From the NCBI RefSeq assembly GCF_009827435.1, contig NZ_WTYM01000033.1, positions 62,001-126,000 on the forward strand: DNA of 64,000 nucleotides, in the 5' to 3' direction. The notes under the pieces were generated by a model. The model made no database searches. It had not been told where the DNA came from and was given only the letters and a program-made list of their open reading frames with translations. Positions within the stretch are counted from its first letter, which is position 1. Each line of letters begins with the position of its first letter. Source of the DNA: Croceibacterium salegens. GTDB lineage: Bacteria; Pseudomonadota; Alphaproteobacteria; Sphingomonadales; Sphingomonadaceae. A program made the position numbers and the translations under genes. Shown here piece after piece: positions 27,366 through 35,626 of this stretch.

Positions 27366-28814
27366 GTGAACAACACAGAGCAATTCCTGGCCGAAGCAGC
27401 CGACCTTCTTGGGCCGCGCGGGCTGACCCGCGACCCCGATCTCATGGCCCCATGGCTCACCGACTGGCGCGGCCGCTTCACAGGCGAGGCCATGGCCATC
27501 GCCTCCCCTGCTTCGACCGAGGAAGTGTCCGCGCTGGTCAAACTTTGCGCTCGTCATCGCGTGCCGATCGTCGCGCAGGGCGGCAACACCGGCATGTGCG
27601 GCGGCGCCACGCCTGATGGATCTGGAAGATCAATTCTCCTGTCGCTGCGCCGAATGAACACGATCCGGCGCCTCGACCCGGAGGCCCGCGAAGCCGTCTG
27701 TGAAGCAGGCGTCATCCTCCAGACGCTGCACGAAGCTGCCGAAACCGAAGGATTGCGTTTCCCGCTTACTCTGGGCGGCAAGGGTTCGGCGACCATCGGC
27801 GGGCTCGTCTCGACCAACGCCGGAGGCACGCAGGTCCTGCGGCACGGCTCGATGCGCGCGCAGGTCCTGGGTGTCGAGGCGGTGCTTGCCAACGGCTCGG
27901 TATTCAACGCCCTCACCGTACTCAAGAAGGACAACCGGGGGTTCGATCTCAAGCAACTGCTCATCGGATCCGAGGGAACTTTGGGGATCGTGACCGCGGC
28001 GACGCTAAAGCTCCTCCCGGCAATCGGTGAGCGGCGGGTCGTCTGGGCTGGAGTTCCTTCGCTGGCCGGTGCGCGCGCGCTCCTGCTTCATTGCCAGGAC
28101 GTGGCCGGCAATGCGCTCGAGGGTTTCGAGGTGATGCCGCAGCAGACCTTGCACGATGTCGTTGCCCACCTCCCCAATGCCCGCGAGCCGCTGGCTGAGC
28201 CGCACGCGTGGCATGCGCTGATCGAACTGGTCGCCGAACGCGGAGAGACCGACCGGCTGGGCGAACTGGCCGAGCGAATGCTCGCCAGCGCGTTCGAAGC
28301 CGGTCTGCTGGAAGATGCCGTGATTGCCTCCAACGAGCGCCAGGCAGACGATTTCTGGCTCCTGCGCGATTCGATTGCCCCAGCCGAGCGCGAGAAAGGT
28401 CCGGCGGTGCAGCACGACATTTCCGTCCCGGTCGACCGGATGCCCGAGTTCGTCGAAGTCGCCGTTCCGCAACTGGAGGCGCACTGGCCGGGCACCGAGG
28501 CGCTGGCATTCGGTCACCTCGGCGACGGCAACGTGCATTTCCACGTCATCGCTCCTCCAGGAGTCGAGCCGCTCGAATGGATGACGGGTGACGGCAAGAA
28601 GATCAGCGCCGAGGTCTACGAGCTGGTGACCGCATGGCATGGTTCGATCAGTGCCGAACACGGCATTGGGCAGCTCAAGCTCGACGAGCTCGTAAGGCTC
28701 GGCGATCCGGTGCAATTGGCGATGATGCGCGCCGTAAAACAAGCTCTCGATCCGCACGAATTGCTCAACCCAGGTAAACTCGTGCCGCTTGCACCTGCGG
28801 CGGGGAGCCACTAA
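27366..28814 (+). CDS. FAD-linked 2-hydroxyacid dehydrogenase (D2HGDH/GlcD family)
   Basis: This flavoprotein has the PCMH-type FAD domain (PIVAQGGNTGMCGGATP, TLGGKGSATIGGLVSTNAGG, IGSEGTLGIVTAATLKLLP) and the FAD-oxidase C-terminal domain. The metal/substrate motif GHLGDGNVHFHV and the end SAEHGIGQLKLDEL are intact. Relatives oxidise D-2-hydroxyglutarate, D-lactate or glycolate. The pattern looks most like D-2-hydroxyglutarate dehydrogenase, which would recycle the by-product of serine synthesis, but D-lactate cannot be excluded. GTG 27366 gives about 482 residues; the start is uncertain because no clear ribosome site is seen. Confidence 0.85.
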   Translation: MNNTEQFLAEAADLLGPRGLTRDPDLMAPWLTDWRGRFTGEAMAIASPASTEEVSALVKLCARHRVPIVAQGGNTGMCGGATPDGSGRSILLSLRRMNTIRRLDPEAREAVCEAGVILQTLHEAAETEGLRFPLTLGGKGSATIGGLVSTNAGGTQVLRHGSMRAQVLGVEAVLANGSVFNALTVLKKDNRGFDLKQLLIGSEGTLGIVTAATLKLLPAIGERRVVWAGVPSLAGARALLLHCQDVAGNALEGFEVMPQQTLHDVVAHLPNAREPLAEPHAWHALIELVAERGETDRLGELAERMLASAFEAGLLEDAVIASNERQADDFWLLRDSIAPAEREKGPAVQHDISVPVDRMPEFVEVAVPQLEAHWPGTEALAFGHLGDGNVHFHVIAPPGVEPLEWMTGDGKKISAEVYELVTAWHGSISAEHGIGQLKLDELVRLGDPVQLAMMRAVKQALDPHELLNPGKLVPLAPAAGSH

Positions 28815-28881
28815 AGCGCCCGCTTCGCCACTGACGGGCCCGACAAGGAGCCCGCGACAAGCAGACTTTTCGGAGAGAACA

Positions 28882-29685
28882 ATGGCCAGCGCGCCGCAAC
28901 CGCAACTGCCCCTATTTTACAACGACCTCACGCCGCTCAACAGCCGCGATCACAGCAAGTTTCGCGCCCTGTCGACCGACAAGGCGCCATGGGTCGCCAA
29001 GCAGCACGCCATTCCGCTGACGACTGACGAGTTCGTCCTGGCAGCGCGCGACTATCCGATCGTGTTCTCGCAGGGCGAAAATCCGGTTCCGCTGGCGCTG
29101 ATGGGTCTCAACGAAGGCCTCAACACCTTTTTCATGGAAGATGGCACCGCTTACGAGCCGGTCTACATCCCGGCCTACATCCGTCGCTATCCGTTCCTGC
29201 TCGCACGGCTCGATCCGAATTCGGAAAACATGTCGCTGTGCTTCGATCCGACCAGCGATCTCGTTGCCGAGGGTGACGAAGGATTTGCGCTTTTCGACGG
29301 CGAGACCGCAACCGACCACACCAAGGGCCTGCTGCAGTTCAGCCAGTCCTTCGAGGAGGCGGGGCTGCGCACGCAGAACTTCATCGAGGAACTCAAGAAG
29401 GCCGGCCTGCTTATGCAGGGCGAAGTTTCGATCCAGCGCAACGAAGAGCCGGATCGTCCCTACATCTATCGCGGCTTCATGATGGTCGACCAGGAGAAGC
29501 TCCGCGAGCTGCGCGGCGACCAGCTGCGGACATGGAACCAGAACGGCCTTCTGCCGCTGATCTACGCCCACCTCTTCTCGCTCGACCGCATGCGCGTGAT
29601 CTTCGCCAAGCAGGTCGAACAGGGCTGGGAACCGAAGTCCGCTGCCGGTGACGCCCAGACGGCGAACCTCGAGACATCGGCCTGA
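28882..29685 (+). CDS. sapC: SapC family protein
   Basis: This 267-residue soluble protein opens with LPLFYNDLTPLNSRDHSKFRA and contains VLAARDYPIVFSQG, YIPAYIRRYPFLLA and a final NQNGLLPLIYAHLFSLDRM, all typical of SapC. The family is named after a Campylobacter S-layer locus, but in Alphaproteobacteria the function is unknown and it is often found near TonB-dependent receptors. There is no signal peptide. A GGAGAG ribosome site precedes ATG 28882. A candidate sRNA with its own promoter starts about 60 bp downstream. Confidence 0.88.
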   Translation: MASAPQPQLPLFYNDLTPLNSRDHSKFRALSTDKAPWVAKQHAIPLTTDEFVLAARDYPIVFSQGENPVPLALMGLNEGLNTFFMEDGTAYEPVYIPAYIRRYPFLLARLDPNSENMSLCFDPTSDLVAEGDEGFALFDGETATDHTKGLLQFSQSFEEAGLRTQNFIEELKKAGLLMQGEVSIQRNEEPDRPYIYRGFMMVDQEKLRELRGDQLRTWNQNGLLPLIYAHLFSLDRMRVIFAKQVEQGWEPKSAAGDAQTANLETSA

Positions 29686-29711
29686 CGCGACAATTTGCTA
29701 CCTTTGCGCAC

Positions 29712-29740
29712 TTGAACACAGGGCGCAGCAAACCTAGATA
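29712..29740 (+). promoter_or_regulatory. Sigma70-type promoter for candidate sRNA
   Basis: TTGAAC (29712-29717) and TAGATA (29735-29740) are separated by exactly 17 bases, close to the housekeeping consensus. Transcription would start near 29747-29749. No open reading frame follows before the terminator at 29818-29850, which points to a non-coding transcript of about 100 nt. Confidence 0.6.
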
Positions 29741-29747
29741 AACGAGG

Positions 29748-29850
29748 TCCGGATGGTGCTTCCCTCATGGCCCGTTCGGATAGGCGCACCTCGGTGCGCC
29801 TCCTCCCTGAACCTTGGCCACCTCGTGCTTCGTGCACGAGGTGGTTTTTT
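29748..29850 (+). ncRNA. Candidate small regulatory RNA (about 103 nt) with C-rich anti-SD motifs
   Basis: A promoter-like sequence and a strong intrinsic terminator enclose about 103 bases with no convincing coding frame. The predicted RNA has an 8-bp hairpin GGCGCACC-TC-GGTGCGCC (29783-29800; the 2-nt loop means the terminal pairs open) and the terminator hairpin. Two single-stranded pyrimidine segments, CTTCCCTC (29759-29766) and TCCTCCCT (29801-29808), are complementary to Shine-Dalgarno sequences. C/U-rich anti-SD loops are the hallmark of alphaproteobacterial trans-acting sRNAs such as the CCUCCUCCC (cuckoo) family. I cannot assign it to an Rfam family without a search. Confidence 0.65.
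29818..29850 (+). terminator. Intrinsic terminator of candidate sRNA
   Basis: A perfect 11-bp stem CCACCTCGTGC / GCACGAGGTGG (29818-29828 and 29834-29844) with a 5-nt loop is followed by six Ts. It is the strongest plus-strand terminator in the window. It lies nine bases from the end of the converging amidohydrolase gene; the opposite strand has no T-run, so it is unidirectional. Confidence 0.92.
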
Positions 29851-29858
29851 CTTGCCTG

Positions 29859-30803
29859 CTATTCTGCGGCCAACCGCGTTGGATTGCCGAGCTGGCCCAT
29901 CTCGTCGGCCAGTCGCCTGACGAGGCCCGCTATCACCGCGCAAACTGCCGCAAAATTCGACCCCGGCTCGCGCAGGTCGGCGTCAAGATATGCAGCACGG
30001 CAGACCTCAAGCTGGAACGCATGAATCCCACTTGAAGGCGAAGCATGGCGGTCGAGCACGTATCCTCCAGCGTAGGGCCTGTTGTGCGCAGCACGCCGTC
30101 CGCAGCTTGCGAGATGGTCGAATGCTGCGGCGCAAAGCGCCCCCGAACAGGAGCTTCCGAAGCGGTCCCCGATTACGAATTCCGCCGCACCATGGCGATC
30201 GCGCGTTTCTGATAGCGGCGGCATGGAATGCAGGTCGATCAGCAGGGCATGACCCCAGCGATCATGGAGCGCCACGAGCTCTGCGGACAGGGCGGCATGG
30301 TAGGGAACATGGACCTCTTCGACCCGTCGCCGAAGTTCCGCTTGGGGCAGGCGCTGCTTCCACAATTCGCCCATCCCGGGCAACCGGCGCGGGACCAAAC
30401 CAAGGCCGCCCCGTGCCCGCCGCGATGTCCTGAGCGCTCCGCGGCCGTTGGGCCGTCCCTCGACAAGCATGTCCCAATCCATCTCATCGGGCGCCCGGTT
30501 GAGGTCGATCATGGCCCGTGGGGCGTGGGCGATGAGCAGGCCGGCGCCCGTTGTGCGCGCGACTTCGCATGCAATCAGGTCGGCATGGCGATCCTCAAGC
30601 CGTATCCCGATCCGCGCCGGATCGCGCATCTGTGCGAGCAGCGAACGCGGATAAGTCCGGCCGGCGTGCGGCACAGCGATGAAAACGGGAATCGGTGAAG
30701 GCATCCGGCGACCGAGCGAATAGGCCGGCCGGCTCGGGGCACCCGGGATGGAGCCGCACCCGTTGAGGGGAAATTCCGACGAATCCTGCACCGAATCGCT
30801 CAT
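29859..30803 (-). CDS. N-formylglutamate amidohydrolase family protein
   Basis: Family motifs are visible in order: VPHAGRTYP (about 44-52), RLEDRHADLIA, MIDLNRAPDEMD, LIDLHSMPPL and NRPYAGGYVLDRHA, which supply the zinc and carboxylate ligands. The family hydrolyses N-formylglutamate (the last step of one histidine-degradation route), but many members lie outside hut operons and have other or unknown amide substrates. No hut genes are nearby. ATG 30803 has AAGG upstream; an in-frame ATG at 30704 would remove a 33-residue N-terminus that is not family-like. It is divergent from cpdR. Confidence 0.82.
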   Translation of the reverse strand: MSDSVQDSSEFPLNGCGSIPGAPSRPAYSLGRRMPSPIPVFIAVPHAGRTYPRSLLAQMRDPARIGIRLEDRHADLIACEVARTTGAGLLIAHAPRAMIDLNRAPDEMDWDMLVEGRPNGRGALRTSRRARGGLGLVPRRLPGMGELWKQRLPQAELRRRVEEVHVPYHAALSAELVALHDRWGHALLIDLHSMPPLSETRDRHGAAEFVIGDRFGSSCSGALCAAAFDHLASCGRRAAHNRPYAGGYVLDRHASPSSGIHAFQLEVCRAAYLDADLREPGSNFAAVCAVIAGLVRRLADEMGQLGNPTRLAAE

Positions 30804-30918
30804 TCACACCTTGCTGCCTTTGGTACTCGTCTGTGTCAAAGCAGGTCACCTCCGAAATGCAGGAGGGATTTTTAACGCCGCTGGAGTATGGGGCGGGCCT
30901 GCAACGGAGGGCATTGGT

Positions 30919-31293
30919 ATGATCCGCATCTTGCTAGCCGAAGACGATGAGGCCATGCGCGCCTACCTTTCGCGGGCGCTCGAGAATGCGGGATACGAAG
31001 TCTACGCGGTCGACCGCGGGACGATGGCGCTCCCACTGCTCGAGGACGGCGAATTCGACCTGCTGCTGTCCGACATCGTCATGCCAGAGATGGACGGGAT
31101 CGAACTCGCCCAGCGCTGCTCCGAAGTCAGCCCGCGCACCAAGGTGATGTTCATTACCGGATTCGCCGCCGTATCGCTTCGCTCGAATCGCGAAGCGCCG
31201 CAGGCCAAGGTCCTGTCCAAGCCGTTCCACCTCCGCGACCTCGTGCTCGAGGTCGAGCGCATGTTCGAAGACGCGCAGAGCGTTTCTCTCTAA
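30919..31293 (+). CDS. cpdR: CpdR-type single-domain response regulator
   Basis: This 124-residue protein is a lone receiver domain with phosphoacceptor D52 (LLLSDIVMPEMDG), T80 and K101 (LSKPFHLRDLV). The sequence ITGFAAVSLRSN and the LSKPF region resemble CpdR. In Caulobacter, unphosphorylated CpdR primes ClpXP for proteolysis of cell-cycle proteins, and its phosphate comes from CckA through ChpT. CckA is encoded in this same window (48976-51417), though not adjacent. GGAGG lies eight bases before ATG 30919. tRNA-Val follows. Confidence 0.85.
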   Translation: MIRILLAEDDEAMRAYLSRALENAGYEVYAVDRGTMALPLLEDGEFDLLLSDIVMPEMDGIELAQRCSEVSPRTKVMFITGFAAVSLRSNREAPQAKVLSKPFHLRDLVLEVERMFEDAQSVSL

Positions 31294-31298
31294 CCCAC

Positions 31299-31327
31299 TT
31301 GCCACCGCAACGAGGCGACGCTATTGG
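31299..31327 (+). promoter_or_regulatory. Possible promoter for tRNA-Val
   Basis: TTGCCA and TATTGG are spaced by 17 bases and lie 18 bp before the mature tRNA 5' end, a typical distance for a short leader. The -10 match is modest and read-through from cpdR is possible. Confidence 0.35.
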
Positions 31328-31345
31328 CGCGCCTCCCGATGGTGA

Positions 31346-31420
31346 GGGCGTATAGCTCAGTGGTAGAGCACTATGTTGACATCGTAGGGGTCCCAAGTTC
31401 GAACCTTGGTACGCCCACCA
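31346..31420 (+). tRNA. tRNA-Val (anticodon GAC)
   Basis: A complete cloverleaf can be drawn: acceptor GGGCGTA / TACGCCC, D arm with AGCTCAGTGGTAGAGC, anticodon stem CTATG / CGTAG around loop TTGACAT (anticodon GAC, reading GUC and GUU), variable loop GGGTC, T arm CCAAG-TTCGAAC-CTTGG, then A plus an encoded CCA. It is 75 nt long. Confidence 0.97.
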
Positions 31421-31435
31421 TCCGGTAAGCAAGGG

Positions 31436-31460
31436 AAGCGTCGCGCAAGCGGCGCTTTTT
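31436..31460 (+). terminator. Terminator after tRNA-Val
   Basis: A 9-bp stem AAGCGTCGC / GCGGCGCTT (one G-T pair) with loop GCAA runs into a further three Ts, then CTTT. It lies 15 bp after the tRNA CCA end and 46 bp before the polyketide synthase gene, so the latter should have its own promoter or rely on read-through. Confidence 0.75.
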
Positions 31461-31506
31461 CTTTATGCTGCGGCCAACGATGCAAACTTCGACCGTTGGT
31501 AGGTGA

Positions 31507-32577
31507 ATGCCATCATACAATTCGGGAGCGCGGATCAACGCGGTCGCCAGCGCGTGTCCTTCACACGACGTTGAGGCCACCTATCGCCGCTGGGCCGAGG
31601 AAATACTCACGGACGAACGCGACGCGAAGCTGTTCGCACGCATGGCCGAGCGATCGGGCATCGAACACCGCTGGTCGGTCCTCGGAAAGGCCGCGGACCT
31701 CACACCCGGTGGATTCTACACCAGCGGCGTCAGTCCGACGACAGCGCAACGCATGGCGATCTATGCCCGGGAAGCCCCGCCTCTGGCGCTGGAGGCGATT
31801 CGCAAGCTTCCCGATTTCGAAGGCATTACTCACCTCGTAGTCGCCAGCTGCACTGGATTCACGGCCCCGGGAATCGACCAGATCATCGCCCGGGAACTCG
31901 GACTGCCGGGAAACGTCGAGCGGACGCTGATCGGCTTCATGGGCTGCTATGCGGGGGCGACCGCCCTGCGCACGGCGGGGCACCTGGCGAATGCAAATCC
32001 GGGCGCGAAGGTGCTCGTCGTAACAGTCGAGCTGTGCAGCCTGCACCTGCAGGCGAAGGCGAACCTCGAAGCGACGCTGGCCATGGCTCAGTTCAGCGAC
32101 GGGGCCGCCGCTGCCATCGTATCATGCGAAGGTCCCGGGCTGGCCATCGGCGAAGGCCTGTCGGCAACGATCGAGGAAAGCAGCGACCTGATTACCTGGA
32201 CGATCGGCGATACCGGCTTCCTGATGAACCTTTCTGGCGAAGTCCCGCGGCGGCTGAGCCAGGCGATGGCCGACCCAGCCCTGGCAGGTCGCATCGTCAA
32301 TGGTGGAAGCGCGGCAGAAATCGATGCCTGGGCGGTACATCCGGGCGGAGCCTCGATTCTCGATGCAGTCGAACGGGCGTTCCACCTGCCCGAAACGGCG
32401 CTTGCCGAATCGCGGGCAGTTCTGCGCAATTGCGGGAACATGTCTTCGGCGGCGGTCATGTTCGTGCTCGAACGGATCATGCGTCGCAAGCCGGAGCGCG
32501 GTGTGGCGCTGGCTTTCGGACCGGGACTGGCGATGGAAGGCTTCCGCTTCGGCTGGACCGACGGCGATGCTGTCTGA
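31507..32577 (+). CDS. Type III polyketide synthase
   Basis: This 356-residue chalcone-synthase-like enzyme has the full catalytic triad: Cys147 (GFMGCYAG), His277 (AVHPGGASIL) and Asn310 (GNMSSA). The family segment SCTGFTAPGID is also present. Bacterial members of this clade condense fatty acyl-CoA starters with malonyl-CoA to alkylpyrones or alkylresorcinols. The next two genes, a methyltransferase and an FAD hydroxylase, overlap in an operon resembling srsA-srsB-srsC of Streptomyces griseus, which makes methylated phenolic-lipid quinones. Product identity is inference. It ends 11 bases inside the methyltransferase gene. Confidence 0.93.
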   Translation: MPSYNSGARINAVASACPSHDVEATYRRWAEEILTDERDAKLFARMAERSGIEHRWSVLGKAADLTPGGFYTSGVSPTTAQRMAIYAREAPPLALEAIRKLPDFEGITHLVVASCTGFTAPGIDQIIARELGLPGNVERTLIGFMGCYAGATALRTAGHLANANPGAKVLVVTVELCSLHLQAKANLEATLAMAQFSDGAAAAIVSCEGPGLAIGEGLSATIEESSDLITWTIGDTGFLMNLSGEVPRRLSQAMADPALAGRIVNGGSAAEIDAWAVHPGGASILDAVERAFHLPETALAESRAVLRNCGNMSSAAVMFVLERIMRRKPERGVALAFGPGLAMEGFRFGWTDGDAV

Positions 32578-33253
32578 ACGGCTCCAGACCGAGGAGTTGA
32601 TGGACGATCCGTCGCTCGACGCCGCCACCTATCACGCTGTTCTCGCCGATCTCGCCAAGGTCAACGCGGCTACCTTCGCCTACCGCCCCACCCTCGACTT
32701 CCTTGCCCGCGCCGTCGGCAATCGCAGCGAGTTTTCGCTCCTCGACGTCGGATTCGGAGATGGCGACATGCTGCGCCAGATAGCGCGCTGGGCGGATCGA
32801 CGCAGTATCCGTGCCCACCTGACCGGGATCGACCTCAATTCACGCAGCAAGGCCGCGGCGGAACGGTCGTCCTCGCCCGGCGATCCGATCACCTACCTGA
32901 CCGGGGATTATGAGATGCTGGCCGGCGAGGGCTTCGATTGCATCATTTCCAGCCTCGTTGCACACCACATGAGCCACGCCCAGATCATCGCCTTCCTGCG
33001 CTTCATGGATCGTGAGGCGCGCGCCGGCTGGTTCATCAACGACCTGCACAGGCACGGTTTCGCATGGCTGGGTTTCCCGCTGATGGCGCGGGTCATGGGC
33101 TGGCATCGGATCGTCCGGCTCGACGGCACGACCTCGATCGCACGCAGCTATCGACCGGACGAATGGCCGCCGATCTTCACTGAGGCCGGGATCGAGGGTG
33201 CGGAGGTCCGCCGCTTGTTTCCCTTCCGGCTCTGTATCGAGAAGCTGCGTTGA
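32567..33253 (+). CDS. SAM-dependent methyltransferase of the type III PKS operon
   Basis: A Rossmann-fold class I methyltransferase of about 228 residues with SAM motif I LLDVGFGDGDML and acidic LTGIDLN. It also has DCIISSLVAHHMSH, a pattern common in UbiE-like small-molecule methyltransferases. In context it would O- or C-methylate the polyketide, the role of SrsB. ATG 32567 overlaps the PKS stop by 11 bases; an ATG at 32600 preceded by GAGGAG is also possible. It is followed directly by the flavoprotein gene with overlapping stop and start. Confidence 0.85.
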   Translation: MLSERLQTEELMDDPSLDAATYHAVLADLAKVNAATFAYRPTLDFLARAVGNRSEFSLLDVGFGDGDMLRQIARWADRRSIRAHLTGIDLNSRSKAAAERSSSPGDPITYLTGDYEMLAGEGFDCIISSLVAHHMSHAQIIAFLRFMDREARAGWFINDLHRHGFAWLGFPLMARVMGWHRIVRLDGTTSIARSYRPDEWPPIFTEAGIEGAEVRRLFPFRLCIEKLR

Positions 33254-34326
33254 GCGAAACCATCGTCATCGGCGCCGGGCCTGCGGGATGCGCAGCTGCC
33301 ATCGAACTGGGGCGGGGTGGCGCCGCACCGGTTCTTATCGACCGCAACGCCGAACCGGGTGACGCGCTGTGCGGCGGCTTCCTCAGTTGGCGAACGGCGC
33401 AACGGCTCGAGAAGCTTGGCTGCAGCCCGGAGGCGCTCGGGGCGCACAAGGTGGATACACTGGTGCTCTACGGCCCCGGGAGACCAGCCCACATCCCCAT
33501 GCCCGAGCCGTGCTGGGGCCTGTCGCGCCGGGCACTCGATACACGCCTTCGCGCTCTCGCGACTGAAACTGGCGCGAATTTCGAAATCGACACTATCCGG
33601 GAAATCAACGGCCTCGACTTGCATGGACGCAACCGCAATTGGAAAGCGAACGCTCTGTTCCTCGCCAGCGGCAAGCACGATGTGCGCGGTGGCGGGCGTC
33701 CTCGCGAGGCAGCCGATCCGGCGCTCGGGCTGCGCCTGCGCCTCAAACCCTCGCCCACACTTGCCCGCCGCCTCTACGGTCGCATCGAATTGCACTTGTT
33801 CGCCGGAGGTTATGCCGGAATCGTGCTGCAGGAGGACGACACGGCCAATATCTGCATGGCGGTGCGCAAGTCACTGTTCACTGCCCATGACAGCGATCCG
33901 CACACCTTGCTGGGCGCCCTTGCCCGCGCCTATCCGCATTTCGGATTACGGCTCGACCCGGACTGGCAGGCTGCGAAGGTCGATACCATCGGCTCGATCC
34001 CCTACGGCTGGTCGACCGCAGAGACGCTCCCCGGTGTCTTCCGGCTCGGGGACCAGTGCGCGGTCATTCCCTCGCTCGCCGGCGAAGGCATCGATATCGC
34101 GGTTGCCAGCGGCATTGCGGCGGCCCGGGCATGGCTGATAAGCGGCGCGGCGGCTTCGACCCAGTTTCAGGCCGAATTCCACCGCGAGGTTGCCGGTCCC
34201 GTACGCTGGGCCGGAGCCGCCTGGCAGGTTGCAGAAAGCCCGGCAATGGCCTCCGCGGCGCTCGCAGCGGCCCGTTTCGCCCCTGCGCTGCTGGAGAAAG
34301 TGATCGGCGCGACGCGTCTCGCCTAA
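33250..34326 (+). CDS. FAD-dependent monooxygenase/oxidoreductase of the type III PKS operon
   Basis: This 358-residue flavoprotein belongs to the PHBH / geranylgeranyl-reductase-like group. The N-terminal dinucleotide motif is VIGAGPAGCAAAIEL and the second FAD motif is FRLGDQCAVIPSLAGEGIDIAVASG. Translation starts at TTG 33250 inside the methyltransferase stop (TTGA). In the srs pathway the third enzyme hydroxylates an alkylresorcinol ring to give a quinone, so an aromatic hydroxylase role is proposed here. No other redox partner gene is adjacent. Confidence 0.82.
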   Translation: MSETIVIGAGPAGCAAAIELGRGGAAPVLIDRNAEPGDALCGGFLSWRTAQRLEKLGCSPEALGAHKVDTLVLYGPGRPAHIPMPEPCWGLSRRALDTRLRALATETGANFEIDTIREINGLDLHGRNRNWKANALFLASGKHDVRGGGRPREAADPALGLRLRLKPSPTLARRLYGRIELHLFAGGYAGIVLQEDDTANICMAVRKSLFTAHDSDPHTLLGALARAYPHFGLRLDPDWQAAKVDTIGSIPYGWSTAETLPGVFRLGDQCAVIPSLAGEGIDIAVASGIAAARAWLISGAAASTQFQAEFHREVAGPVRWAGAAWQVAESPAMASAALAAARFAPALLEKVIGATRLA

Positions 34327-34401
34327 GGGCCGCCTTGCACTCGCCTCGCCTGCCCGTTACGAGCGCGGCGAAATCCCAATTACGAGACGACAGGACACCG
34401 C

Positions 34402-35625
34402 ATGGCGAAGATCAAGGTAGCTAACCCGATCGTGGAAATCGACGGCGACGAGATGACCCGGATCATCTGGCAGTGGATCCGCGAACGGCTCATCCAGCCC
34501 TACCTCGATGTCGACCTGAAGTACTACGACCTGTCCGTCGAAAAGCGCGACGAGACCGACGACCAGATCACGATCGATGCCGCGAACGCAATCAAGCAAT
34601 ACGGCGTTGGCGTGAAGTGCGCGACGATCACCCCCGACGAAGCGCGCGTGGCCGAATTCGGTCTCAAGCAGATGTGGAAGAGCCCCAACGGCACGATCCG
34701 CAACATCCTCGGCGGCACGATCTTCCGCGAGCCGATCGTGATCGACAACGTGCCGCGCCTCGTTCCGGGCTGGACCGACCCCATCGTCGTAGGCCGCCAT
34801 GCCTTCGGCGACCAGTACCGCGCGACCGACTTCCTCGTTCCCGGCGCGGGCACGCTGCGCCTGGTGTGGGAAGGCGAAAACGGTGAGACGATCGACCGCG
34901 AAGTCTACCAGTTCAAGGCGCCTGGCGTGGCGATGTCGATGTACAACCTCGACGATTCGATCCGCGATTTCGCCCGCGCCAGCTTCAACTACGGCCTCGA
35001 CCGCGGCTGGCCGGTGTACCTGAGCACCAAGAACACGATCATCAAGGCCTATGACGGTCGCTTCAAGGACCTGTTCCAGGAGGTGTTCGACACCGAGGGC
35101 TTCGCCGAGAAGTTCAAGGCCGCGCACATCACCTATGAGCACCGACTGATCGACGACATGGTCGCCGCCGCGCTGAAGTGGAGCGGCAAGTTCGTCTGGG
35201 CCTGCAAGAACTACGACGGCGACGTTCAGTCGGACGTCGTCGCGCAGGGCTTCGGCTCGCTCGGCCTGATGACCTCGGTGCTGATGACGCCGGACGGCAA
35301 GACCGTGGAAGCTGAAGCAGCGCACGGTACTGTCACCCGCCACTATCGCCAGCACCAGCAGGGCAAGGCGACCAGCACCAACCCGATCGCCAGCATTTTC
35401 GCCTGGACGCGCGGCCTGATCTACCGCGGCCGGTTCGACAACACTCCGGACGTGGTTCGCTTCGCCGAAACGCTCGAGAAGGTCTGCATCGAGACGGTCG
35501 AGAGCGGCAAGATGACCAAGGACCTCGCGCTCCTCATCGGCCCGGATCAGCCGTGGATGACAACCGAGCAGTTCTTCGAAGCCATCGTCGAGAACCTCGA
35601 AACGGAAATGGCCGCCTGGGCCTGA
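34402..35625 (+). CDS. icd: NADP-dependent isocitrate dehydrogenase
   Basis: This 407-residue enzyme of the TCA cycle converts isocitrate to 2-oxoglutarate. It is of the eukaryote-like dimeric IDH subfamily ([24 protein letters not shown] at the N-terminus), common in Alphaproteobacteria. Substrate and metal residues are seen in [41 protein letters not shown] and [25 protein letters not shown] precedes ATG 34402. Its stop lies 1 bp from the stop of the converging flavoprotein gene. Confidence 0.97.
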   Translation: MAKIKVANPIVEIDGDEMTRIIWQWIRERLIQPYLDVDLKYYDLSVEKRDETDDQITIDAANAIKQYGVGVKCATITPDEARVAEFGLKQMWKSPNGTIRNILGGTIFREPIVIDNVPRLVPGWTDPIVVGRHAFGDQYRATDFLVPGAGTLRLVWEGENGETIDREVYQFKAPGVAMSMYNLDDSIRDFARASFNYGLDRGWPVYLSTKNTIIKAYDGRFKDLFQEVFDTEGFAEKFKAAHITYEHRLIDDMVAAALKWSGKFVWACKNYDGDVQSDVVAQGFGSLGLMTSVLMTPDGKTVEAEAAHGTVTRHYRQHQQGKATSTNPIASIFAWTRGLIYRGRFDNTPDVVRFAETLEKVCIETVESGKMTKDLALLIGPDQPWMTTEQFFEAIVENLETEMAAWA

Positions 35626-35626
35626 C

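Noticed and set aside
31346-34326. tRNA-Val as the edge of a genomic island carrying the type III PKS operon
   Set aside because: No integrase gene and no repeated tRNA 3' end downstream (next to icd) were found, and the codon use of the operon looks like that of its neighbours.
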